A DNA stretch of 64,000 nucleotides from Dermanyssus gallinae (taxonomy: Eukaryota > Arthropoda > Arachnida > Mesostigmata > Dermanyssidae): positions 62,001 through 126,000 of the forward strand of contig QVRM01006427.1 of the NCBI GenBank assembly GCA_003439945.1, given 5' to 3'. A program made the position numbers and the translations under genes. Positions 10,718 through 20,583 of the stretch are shown piece by piece. Position 1 is the stretch's first letter. The number at the start of each line of letters is the position of its first letter. The notes under the pieces were generated by a model. It saw only the letters and a program-made list of their open reading frames with translations, was not told the origin of the DNA and ran no database searches.

Positions 10718-12334
10718 ATGGGAGCTACGGGCAATAAAGCACCGGTAGAAACGAAGAGGAGAGGAGCAACCGCTGTAAATAAACGTAAAGCAGAGCAGCA
10801 AGAAGAGTCAAAGGGGAAGAAGGAGAAGCTGATGGGGGAAACAGGGCAAGCAGAGGCGAATTTGAAAGTGTGTGCAGCAAGCAGTAGCTTAAAAGATGTA
10901 AATGTTTCCAACGCGGCGACCCTGCCAACGGTGCACTCAGTAGCATCAGCTGTGGCGAACAACGTCACAGCTGACGGTTCTCGAAATGAAGAGATCGCCA
11001 ATGGTATTGAGTTGCCGGCAACTCAGCTGATTGTGGATACTGAAGAGACTGGGAATGATGTTTCGGGTAATGGATGGACCCAGGTGATAAATAAAGATAC
11101 GGCAAAGAGGCTTGGAAAACTTCAGTCACAAATTGAGGCTATCAGGGCAAACACCGTGCGTAATTCCAAAGGTGTTTTCCGTATTGTAATTGCACGGAGG
11201 ATTGAGTACGACTGTGACGGTGAAATGAATATCGGCAGCGGGCCTTTCCAGGGCAACATGCCAGCTCTCTGTAGTGAGCTGTTTCGGCTCTACCCTGACA
11301 CTAAACCTGAATCGAAATCAGGTTATATTTATGTTTGGACCAATGCAGTTGAAGTTACCAAAAAGGTTTTGGGGCTTACAGAGCTTCTTGGAATCCGCGT
11401 AACTACAAGTTGTAGAGACCTGGACAACAACTGGGCACGGATTACTCAGGTTGACCGCGGCTTCACGGATGAGGACATATTAGCAGCGCTGAAGCAGGAC
11501 GGCGTAGTGACTGTTAAGAGAGAAGTTGGGAAGCGACGCGTGGGAGATCAGCTTACAGAGTTTGTTACAGACAGAGTTCTTCTCCGCTTTAATCGTGTGC
11601 CACCCACAGAGGTATTTCTGGCGTGCAGAAAGCATACAGTTGTTATGTACGCTGGTGCACCTAAAGCGTGCTTCAAATGTCAAAAACTTGGTCACATAGC
11701 CGCGAATTGTAAAAATGAGATAGCTTGTAGAAATTGTGGTGAGACTGGCCATCTTGCAGCTGAATGTAAAAAGGCACCTAAATGTGTAAATTGTTAGGGT
11801 TGCGATGCATCTTCCTCGTCCTTATGTCCGTTACGCGCATACGAACTTGAAAAGCGAAAGATTTGGATGGAGCGCAGACTACTGCAACAAGTCAGTGTAG
11901 AGCATCCCGCCACGGCTATCAAAGTGATTGATCAAGTTCCTTCATCAACACCGGAATTGTCTGCTAGACATCCTGTCACGACGCAGCGTTCCAGTCGCTC
12001 TTACGCATCAGTTGTGAGATCAGTTGTTGTGGAAACCGCGGCCGGTCCAGAAGTAAAAATCAATCTTCCGGGAATTACAATGATCCCCCAGAAACAAACG
12101 ATGAATCGGCTGGCTAAGCCTACCTCTACGACGAAGAAAACGACGTTCGGCAAAAAGAAGATGCTCCTGAAGCCAAGGATGCGTCAGGCTCCCAGGACAA
12201 AGAAAAGCGTGGCTGCAGCGTTTAAGCCCGTCATGAGAATTTTAAATGCTATATGCCCACAAGCTGTGGGATGTCTGAAGACCCTTTTTAGTGCAATTGC
12301 ACCTTTGTTAGAGTTACTTAAGCAGTTTAACTAG
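10718..12334 (+). pseudogene. LINE-A ORF1, gag-like protein with CCHC zinc knuckles (one in-frame stop)
   Basis: An ORF1 protein of this class binds the element RNA. I chose the ATG at 10,718 (MGATGNKAPVE); the open frame extends upstream to 10,565 only through a TTG. The N-terminal third is charged. The middle has the gag-like pattern VDRGFTDEDILAALKQDGVV and continues to VPPTEVFLACRKHTVVMYAG. Zinc knuckles follow from about residue 318: CFKCQKLGHIAANC, then CRNCGETGHLAAEC, then the start of a third, CVNC. A TAG at 11,795-11,797 interrupts that third knuckle. The frame continues past it without shift to a basic tail and a hydrophobic end (LKTLFSAIAPLLELLKQFN). Without the stop it is about 538 residues, normal for the class. 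ORF2 begins 64 bp downstream. Confidence 0.85.
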
Positions 12335-12398
12335 AGTTTTACCCTTTCTTGTTATACATTGGATAATAACTAGAATTTTACACATACCTTGTAATAAC

Positions 12399-15313
12399 AT
12401 GACCATGGCATTAGATAGTTTAAATGACATTATATCACATAACCCTACGAATGTAAGGCAGTGCCAGACATGGTGGGGACCGCCAGAATTTAAAGTTGTA
12501 ACTCTTAGTGGTGTAAAATCACCAATTTTTAGTAATCTTGCAGCCATCCACATCAATGCGGGAACGGGAGGGCTCAAGAAGTCAGGGCAACTCGAAACGC
12601 TGGGGGACATACTGGTGCAAGAGGGTTCTGGGCTAGACGTTGTAGTCATAAGCGAAACATGGCTAAAATCAGGCGACTACAACGCATACCCGGTTTTAAT
12701 TTGATTGGCTCAGGACGTGAAACTAGTAAACAGGGAGGAGGGGTTGGCATGTACATACGCTCGAACTGCCTTATACTCTCTAAGCTTGCTAAAAGTAGTG
12801 ATGATGGTAACGTACAGGTTCTCAGGGTACATCTAAAGAAGTGCGGTTTTGAAGGATTTATTATCGGTATGTATTCCAGTAGGGTCACGCATAAGGAGGT
12901 CCTACTGGATTTGTTGGAAGAGGTACTTCCAATGGGTTCAGCTCTCCCATGTATAGTAATGGGTGACTCGGATATTAATTTGCTGGCTAATACAGACAGG
13001 GAAAGCTATATATCATTTTTCTCAGAAAGAAGATTTTTCCATGTCGTCAAGCAAGTGACTCGCCCCGCTTCCGGTACATGTATTGACCATATTGCTGTTA
13101 GAAATTGTGAGGATTTCCTGGAAATCTGCCCGGTCGTTTGGTGCATCAGGCTATTTTCGGATCACTACCCTGTGGTAGTGTTCTTATCTGGAAGGTATTC
13201 TCCGGCTACTGAGGCCCTACCTGCTCCGACAGCCTTATTAAGGATACACGATCGGAAGAGTGTCACTTTGTTTCTTGACCGAGTTGCCCGTTTAAGCTGG
13301 TTAAAAGTGTATGACGCTGACGGCACGGAAGAAGCCTTTGAAGCTTTCAGTCATTTGTTAGTCAATGAATATAATAGATGCTTTAACAATTTCTGCCAGA
13401 GTAATTTGAAACAGCATCCAAAGTTCAATTTTTCTGCAAAATTAAGGCGCTTGCGGCAAAGCGTTAACAAGCTTTATCGTTGGCATCTAAAAGCGCAGTC
13501 GGAAGAATCAAAGTCTACGTATTATCGTAGCTTCCTGCGCTACAAGCGTGAACTTCGTAACGCCAAGACAAATTTTTATAAGTCGTGCTTTAGACAACTC
13601 CAGGGTGACACTTTCAAACTTTGGAACTTTATTAATGGTTCGTGTGGCAGAGCCAGAAAGTCAGTGGAACTTCCCACTACTCTGGAAGCCAGTTCTGGGC
13701 TTGTGACTGACCCAACGGATATAGTGACGGAGCTAAATCACCATTTTGCTACGGTGGGATCCAATACAGTAAAAGCTCTCCAAGTCAAGGAAAACGTTCA
13801 GCCAGCTCTGGAGGCCACCTGGTTGAAGAGAGATTTGTCATTCTCTTTTTTGCCAGTGAGTACGCCGGAAATACAGAGAAGTTTAGAATTCACGAAGGCT
13901 TCCTGGAGAGTTGGGGCTGCAGGAATCCCAGACCGATTGCTACAGCTGTCCTCCGTCACTCTTTCTCGTCCATTGGCGCATATTATAAACCGTTCCCTGA
14001 CTACTGGCGTTATTCCCGCTAGACTAAAGGTCTCCACAATTATTCCCTTATTTGAAAATAAGGGCGATCGTAAGAATCCGAATAATTACCGACCAATTTC
14101 TTTAGTGGATTACCTCTCAAAGATATTTGAAAAGGTAGTTAAGTCCAGATGCGAAGGGCACCTTAGTTCGATTGGGTTCTTTTCGAGGAATCAGTTTGGT
14201 TTTCGTAAGGCACGCTCAACGAAGCTTGCCCTCGCTCATCTATATCAGGAGGTCGCCAATTCTTTCCAAGACAATGGCGTCTTTTTGGATGTTTCTGCCG
14301 CCTTCAACTGTGTAAATCATTCGTTGTTCTTACATATGCTCGAAAAACTTGGTTGTGATAGCACTGTTGTGTCTTGGTTTAGGTCATACCTAGCGGAGAG
14401 GCAGCAAGCGGTAAAGGTAGGTTGTTTTGAATCGACCTTAGAAGAAGTAAACATCGGGACGCCGCAAGGGTCAATCTAAGGACCGTTTATGTTTATCATT
14501 TTGATTAATTTCATTATTGAAGAGATCGCGTTAGAAGGGTCCTGTACGCCCATCGTCCATGCTGATGATACGACCTTACTTTTTCGTATTCAACCATCTG
14601 CGATACAGGCTGATGTACAGAAGGCTATGCAAGTAGTAGAGTATGCTGTTCTTGTGTTTGAAAAATTCGGTCTGGTGATAAATGCAACCAAAACAGGACT
14701 CACGTTGTTTCGCCCTGCCAAAAGGGTCACGCAGGTTCAAACGCTAGAGCTAAATGGAACGGAAGTGACACTTTCCTCTACTATCAAATGTCTGGGCTTA
14801 ACTTTACATGAGACGCTTAGATGGCATGATCACTTAGACGTTATTACGCCTAAATGCTATGCGGTAATTTCATCTATTCGTCGTTTACGAGAACTAGGAG
14901 TGCCTGTCGAGGGTCTTCTTATGGTGTATAAAATGCTATTAGTGCCAATTCTTTGTTATGGTATTTCAATTTGGGGATTTCATAATAAAGGTATAACTCA
15001 TAGGGCCGAAGTCATTCAGAATGATGCCCTCAGGGCGGTATTTAACTTGCGCCGCGTCGATTCGGTTCGCAAGTGTTTTCAAGACTTTAAGCTTTTAACT
15101 TTTAGGGATATTTACAGGGTAAAAATTGCCACGCTTGCATTTAAGATGCATAGGGGAGTTATTCCGGATGATGCTGGTTTTCCTATAAGAGCTGCTGTTC
15201 GACGCACAACTCGACGTGCAACGGAATTTGTGAGGCCAATGGCTCTAAAGCAGACCACTCGTCATGCTCTTGCATACACCCTTCCGACTATCTGGACCGA
15301 ACTTCCCAAATAA
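12399..15313 (+). pseudogene. LINE-A ORF2, endonuclease and reverse transcriptase (frameshift and stop)
   Basis: ORF2 of APE-type LINEs nicks the target and copies the RNA by target-primed reverse transcription. From ATG 12,399 the endonuclease shows VVVISETWL, QGGGVGMYIR, MGDSDINLL and SDHYPVV. A one-base deletion near 12,690, inside the expected YPGFN, moves the frame. The RT domain follows: NPNNYRPISLVDYLSKIFEK, NQFGFRKARST, motif A LDVSAAFNCVNHS and GTPQGS. A TAA at 14,477-14,479 sits where Leu is usual, then GPFMFIILIN and motif C HADDT, with His replacing the usual Tyr. The C-terminal region runs to 15,313. The total is about 970 codons, a usual length. Catalytic Asp residues are kept, but the two lesions prevent a full protein. 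Confidence 0.88.
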
Positions 15314-15637
15314 ATTCGTGTACTTACCTCAGTCGGATTATTCAAACGCGAGGTAAAAAAATGGGTAACAAGCAAAAACACTAGTCAAAACTAGTTTCCC
15401 GCCAATAGGTTGAAATTGTGTGAACGGGAGAATTGTTTAGCAACTTCAATTGCTAGTTTCGTATGAAGTGAGACATATTATAGTATGAAATAGATAATAG
15501 TGGTGTTACACATTTTGCATGCACACTTTTTACACAATTTTTTTATTGCACATTTTAAATATTTTTATATACGAGAACTTAAGCATTGTGAAATTGCGGT
15601 TCCGTGAATAAACCTCAAATTGAAATTGAAATTATAT
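15314..15637 (+). repeat. LINE-A 3' UTR, hexamer tail and right target-site copy
   Basis: The 3' UTR is AT-rich, has AATAAA at about 15,606, and ends in about three TTGAAA-type units instead of poly(A). TTATAT at 15,632-15,637 repeats 10,064-10,069. Short 3' tandem repeats are typical of CR1-like and some Jockey-group LINEs. Confidence 0.7.
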
Positions 15638-16598
15638 AACCTTTCTACGCTCAAAGTAGTCCCGCCTGGCATGCAGTGATGATGGTGCTTTGGCTCTTGC
15701 TTGGCGCAGGAGTTCGAGCACTTCAACGTGGGCTAGGTAGCAGGCTCGAGAGTACCACGGGCGTGATCTCTTCTGCCATAACCTTTTCCACTTCACTGCA
15801 CTTCTCATCGTCCTCTCCAGCTGGTCACAGGTGGTATCGATGTCAGGGCTTACCTCAAGACCGCCCACCGCTCTGTCCAAAATAGATAGATTAATCCGTC
15901 TCATTGCAGACCAGCGCGGCGGATTATGTTGGTCTCGCCAAATACCGGGAACATCGACAACGGCCAACACTGGTTGGTGTTTTCGGGCCGCTTCATGGAG
16001 AACATCAAAGCTTTCAATTTCACGGCTGACAAGGTTGTAAAACAACAGGTCGATGGTGCTGCTTCCATTGTGACTTAATATGTATAGTCTTCGCGCGCGT
16101 TTGCACATCTTAGACCAATATTTTCCATCACCTGAAGCAGCACCTCGCCTTTATTATCGTTGGCCCCACAATCGATTCTGGCATTGAAATCACTGCCGAC
16201 GATAGTTGGCATGGTCAGGTTTAACTCTGAAAGTCCAAAGCTTACCGTCGCAGCAACCCCCGCAGAATCGAATGTGGATGGGAAATAGAATACAGCGACG
16301 TTTACCCTCCCAGAGGGGAGCACCACGCAGTATTCATCTTTCCTGACGCATTGCATCGGTGGTAAGCGTTTATGTAGCTAGATAGATAACCCACCCACAG
16401 GTCTTACCTGACCTCCCGCAGGTAAGATAGCCAGCTGGTGAAACCCCCGCATATCATTGATATGCAGTTCGTCCCGCTGAAATGTTTCCGTAAGGAGTGC
16501 AATGTCAACCAACTTATCCATGTCATCACGTGCAAGATCCATTGCCCCCTAAGTCCCTCACAATTCCAGAGAAGCACTCGCAGAGGTATGTTTGCCAC
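15638..16598 (-). pseudogene. LINE-B ORF2, APE-type endonuclease part, frame-broken
   Basis: On the minus strand 16,598-16,404 begins PLRVLLWNCEGLRG, the normal opening of a LINE endonuclease. In another frame 16,356-16,075 encodes RVNVAVFYFPS and VGSDFNARID, a metal-binding and catalytic region. In a third, 16,108-15,638 encodes GSSTIDLLFYNL and ARKHQPVLAVV, the end of the domain, where KHQP stands for the usual SDHxP. The linker (RRDYFERRK) ends exactly at the LINE-A 3' end, and its continuation is found at 10,069 and below. At least two frameshifts lie between these segments. Confidence 0.8.
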
Positions 16599-16814
16599 TA
16601 CGCTTGCAGTTCTAGAACTGGTCAGTCACTTACGGGGGCTTGGACCACCAGGCGCACTAAAACTCTCCTTAACCATCCTCTCGTAGGGGACGTCCCCAAC
16701 CCAGCGACGGAACAGGCTTCCCTTCGGCCAGAATTCATTTCTGCAACAGTTTGCGTAATCTTCATCACGCACCACCACACAGAACACAGCATCACTACCA
16801 TGCGTATGTAGCTT

Positions 16815-17465
16815 CTACACCGCTTTCACAGTTATGCCCCTGCCAGCTAGCGACGCTTGCAACCCGACCGCCGACGTCTTCTGCGCCAATCGTGCCACTC
16901 TCAAGGCGCAGATCTTCCCAGGTCTGGCATAGACTTCCAATCCGCCTATGTCATCTGTCGCGCTGCCCCTCTGCATTCGATGTTTTGTCTTGTTGTCTCG
17001 TCTTTTACAAACCACAACAAAGCCATCGTCGTCTGCCTTCTCCTTCGGTTGTGGATCAGCTGGATCTGCTGTCGGTGTTGCTGTTACCGCAGCCGGTGAC
17101 GTCGCTGTACCACCACCCGGTGGTTCCATCTCAACAACAGTGCCGTTACTGTCATTACTCAACTCTGCAGACGCCGAGTTTCTCTTGGCACCTGCACGGT
17201 TGTTTTTGCTCTGGCAACCCTCTCCTGCAGTTCCGTGTGCTAACCACAGTTTCACAAAGTTCCACTGTAGTTCACTCAATCGGCCGGTCAACGTACCTTG
17301 GCCTGGTTCCTGAGTGCCACAGGCTCCACAGGGGGCCGAGTGCGCATCCTTGGAGAGCACGGGGTTGAGACAACGCCCGTGAAACACTTTTGGGCAGCCT
17401 TGGCTGCGCACAACCAGTTGTTCACCCGTTTTTAACGGGAGCGCACACTTCGAACATCCGAACAT
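16815..17465 (-). pseudogene. LINE-B ORF1 with an N-terminal PHD-like zinc finger
   Basis: The ATG at 17,463-17,465 opens a 216-residue frame. The N-terminus reads MFGCSKCALP, then GCPKVFHGRC, then CGACG: a C-x2-C ... C..H..C ... C-x2-C pattern like the PHD-type finger in ORF1 of some CR1-group LINEs. The rest is low complexity (Thr/Pro/Ala) and charged, including KADDDGFVVVCKRRDNKTKH near residue 140. It ends at a TGA at 16,815, so it may be truncated relative to a full ORF1. ORF2 starts about 215 bp downstream on the same strand. The call as ORF1 rests on position and the finger. Confidence 0.65.
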
Positions 17466-18126
17466 CAAGACTGCTAGCAGACAACTGGTAAACTAAGTAT
17501 ATTAAATATATGTTATACAACTTGGAGACCATCTTCACGATCAGTCTTGATGCAGGGAGACCGAGACAGCTGAAAAGTATGGCAAATTATATTCGAAATT
17601 ATTTTTAATGTCTATACATAATTAACACAATTTTTCTAGTGTTCGAATCGGCAGAGAGTAGACGTGTTCAACATTTGCTCCTGCCAATTTGACCCGTTTA
17701 CCCTGTTTAAGAGTGACAGCCGTTAAAAAACTTCAACAATGACAAAACAGACTAAAGGTGTCTGGAGAGGTGGGAAGCCCAATCCAAAGTGTACTACAGT
17801 GTACCTGTAAGTAGCGCTGCTGGAGTGTCAACTTCACTCAGCCTGACAGGCGATTGTGTTCGAGTGACAATGTCATTACAACGGGTGTTTGTTTACATTT
17901 TGGCGTTGCTTTGCGGTCTCCTATCGCGAGAGACCAGGGTATAGCCAGCTGACTTCGTGAATGAGACGGGAAGACGCCGCTTCGCAAAATTCCCGGGTCT
18001 AACACCCGCGCGTGTCGACAAATTTTAATCAAAGTTTAAATATTTTTAATTAAATTGAGTACATTTTACGTTTTACCTAGTTGAAATGATCAACTTAAAA
18101 CTTATCGATTGCCTGCAAAAGCCACG
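17466..18126. other. presumed 5' regions of LINE-B (minus) and LINE-C (plus)
   Basis: The two elements are head to head here. No coding segment or clear junction could be placed, and the 17,470-17,740 part is AT-rich. Confidence 0.45.
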
Positions 18127-19645
18127 ATGCCGCCCAGCAGGGGTGGTGCTGCCCCGCCGCCTACCCTGCATATATCCAGGTTACGAGAAAACTCGACTGA
18201 CGCCAGTACGTGTGATGATCAGACCGATGCCTTGAAGGAGGTCACAGCAAACACCCGCGATGCGCCGGCAATAGATGTTTCTGGTGAACCGAGTCCATCC
18301 TTACCAAACATCCCCGCGCTTGATTCCTGCGCTGGAAGCGTCACGGCAGAAGAGCGCGTCATAGGCTTCAAGCTTAAGAAGTTGTCTTCATTCTCTACAA
18401 GCGCTGGAGACGACAAGACTGCTGAAACAAATTAGGACGGGTTTACTCGCGGGGAAAAACTGACTGCATCCCGTGAACAGAAAAGCCTAGCTAAACTAAA
18501 GGAGAGTATATCGTCTGGCGAACAAGGGACTTCCAAAGTGATTATTCGGAAAGAACCATCCGAAGGCGAAGCCTCAGCAGTTTTCTGAAGGCTCGCTATT
18601 ATTAACGTATAAACACATACTCGACGTGGCTCCCGGATGCAGAATATCCGGCGACAGGAGGCCTATTATTGTGTGGCTTTGCGAATTGAAAACGCTTGCC
18701 GGGTGCTTTCGATTTCAGTCATAGGGAACCCACCGGTGGTCGCACACAGCCCATCCCTATCGATGATTAGAGCCAGGATATACGGAGTTCCAGTGTCAAT
18801 CACCCAAGAGAGGATACAACGCGAGCTCTCATCACTTAGAGTCAATCACGTGAAAAGATTGTCTCACGCGCTTGAGCGAGAGTTATGCTTAGTAAAGTGA
18901 TTATTTCCTTTACGCGTCAACCTCTGCCATCCGTATTTCTTGGATACCAAGCTCATCAAGTAGTTCTCGAGCCCGACCAACCCAAGTTATGTCACAAGTG
19001 CCTGAGGCCAGGGCACTTTGCCGGCAGGTGCACAATGCCCCAAGTATGCAAGAAGTGCGGCACCCCCGGACACCTAGCCGCAAGCTGCACCAATTGAGCA
19101 AGATGTGTGAACTGTCGTGGTGCTCACGCGGCAAGTTCATCCGCCTGCCCTCACTTGGCCTACATTCGGGAAAGAAACCGAGTTATACTGGATGCCCACA
19201 CACTGCAACAGGTGAAGGTGCTGCACCCGGCGGCCGAAATCACCGACATATAACCCACATCAGCCCTGTCTGTAGACAGCACACCTTAGGTTCCAAAACA
19301 ACCTTCTTACGCTAGCGTCGTCCGCGGAATATCTCAGTCATACAACGATCCCACACCGCAGTTCCCATGTAAATCCCCACCAGAAAAGGCGGAAGATCGA
19401 CAGGGAGATCCCGCCGCAGGTCACCTGTTTTAAGACAACGTCAAATCAAAACACCCGTCAAGCGCACACGTAAAGCGACTTCGGCTGTGCCCAGCTCCAA
19501 AAGCACCTCCTTCGAACTGTTTCAAATTCTTGCAGGCTTAAGCCCAGAGATATCGGCCAAATTCAAAGCCTTATTAGAGCTTTTGGAGCCGTTTTTGCAG
19601 CCGCTACGGTTAGTGGACAATTTGCGACGAATCGTACAACCATGA
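18127..19645 (+). pseudogene. LINE-C ORF1, gag-like protein with three CCHC knuckles, frame-broken
   Basis: The likely start is ATG 18,127 (MPPSRGGAAPPPTLHISRL). Open segments are 18,127-18,435, 18,637-18,900 and 18,885-19,253, shifted relative to one another. They are followed by a last frame open from about 19,430 to the TGA at 19,643-19,645. Zinc knuckles are CHKCLRPGHFAGRC, CKKCGTPGHLAASC and CVNCRGAHAASSSACP. A TGA at 19,095-19,097 before the third knuckle replaces what is probably Trp. The C-terminus ends in a basic stretch (IKTPVKRTRKATS) and a Leu-rich helix-like segment (KALLELLEPFLQPLRLV). This matches the architecture of LINE-A ORF1. Its stop overlaps the ORF2 start as ATGA. It carries several stops and frameshifts. 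Confidence 0.75.
19642..19645 (+). promoter_or_regulatory. ATGA stop-start overlap between LINE-C ORF1 and ORF2
   Basis: The ORF1 reading ends RRIVQP at TGA, and the ORF2 reading begins with the ATG sharing bases T and G of that stop. The ORF2 frame from this ATG leads directly into the CPLC zinc finger. Stop-start overlaps are known to couple ORF1 and ORF2 translation by termination-reinitiation in some non-LTR elements such as SART1. Coupling here is inferred from the sequence only. Confidence 0.65.
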
Positions 19646-20365
19646 ATGATTATGATCGCCCATCTCAAGGCGCAGAAGCATCACGCGCTACTTAATCTAC
19701 TACTAAATGTCCACTATGCGACGGTCGGTACACGCGACGTGGATTTGCAAGACCTATATCAGCTAAACATCTGACCGCCACTGTCGCTTTTACTTCAATA
19801 CCGACTACCTCTGAGCCCCCCGTTTGCAACCGGCGCAAATTTTGGAGGATATTCAAGCTGTTATAGGACAAATCAGGCTGATTCGAATCGTACCAAAGTC
19901 AGCCAGGAGACAAGTGGCTAAAGCTCTTACCCGTGTACTCTCAGCAGTTTCATCCGATAACGACGTCGAAGCATGGTATGGTCTTTTCTCCTTTGCACCC
20001 GTGGTCCTTCGTCTTCCCCGCGCCCGCAACAACGCTTCATCCCACTCAGTCATAATACGCAACAATCTTCGCGATTTCTCCCGAGATATGCGTCTGTCAG
20101 ACGTGACTGCCACCTCTAGTGCCCGCGTTTTGACTCCCAAACCATTCAGGAATGATACGGTGCGCCTGTCCATTATTAAACTCTCCGAAGGAGATGTTTC
20201 TGGCGCCGCCAGACTTATCGTTTCCACAGATACGCCCGGCATTGACCGTATAGAGGCCTTGCGAGAGCAACACCCATTAGCTCCCGAGGACCTAGAATGG
20301 CCGACACTGACCAGAACCCCTATGCACTAGAATTAAAAACATTTTCCCCCTACGGGCTTGGAACT

Positions 20366-20583
20366 TAACCTGAGGTATATCTTCAATGCACCGAGGGCCG
20401 GACATGTTAAGATATCCAGGGTTTCCCTAACAGTCATTGTGGCAGCATGGCCGCTAACACTCAGCGGTATGGTTAATCATCTATTCTCAATGAGTATCGC
20501 TCAAAGATAATTCGATCAACAACAGGGATCGGTAGATGACAACCATGACTAGCGCACTAGTCCCCTAGACCACACCGCCGCAG
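20366..20583 (-). mobile_element. SINE-A copy 3, inserted in LINE-C ORF2
   Basis: On the minus strand it reads the family landmarks: GGTGTGGTCTAGGGGACTAG, CTAGTCATGGTTGTCATCTACC, GATCCCTGTTGTTGATCGAA, CGATACTCATTGAGAATAG and CCATACCGCTGAG. It splits RT coding sequence of LINE-C, so it inserted after LINE-C. About 15 bp around the B box is deleted. No target duplication is clear. Confidence 0.8.

Larger units (their letters stand above)
10070..15631 (+). mobile_element. LINE-A: near-complete APE-type LINE (Jockey/CR1 group), nested in LINE-B
   Basis: The 5.56-kb element has a 5' UTR, a gag-like ORF1 with zinc knuckles (10,718-12,334), an endonuclease-RT ORF2 (12,399-15,313) and a 3' UTR. The 3' UTR has AATAAA at about 15,606 and ends in short TTGAAA-type repeats. 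LINE-B coding sequence stops at its left edge and resumes at its right edge, and TTATAT is found at both junctions. Only three lesions were found: one stop in ORF1, and one frameshift and one stop in ORF2. It is thus far better preserved than LINE-B, LINE-C or the R1-like relic, and must be younger than LINE-B. The clade is inferred from domain order and ORF1 type, without a tree. Confidence 0.85.
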
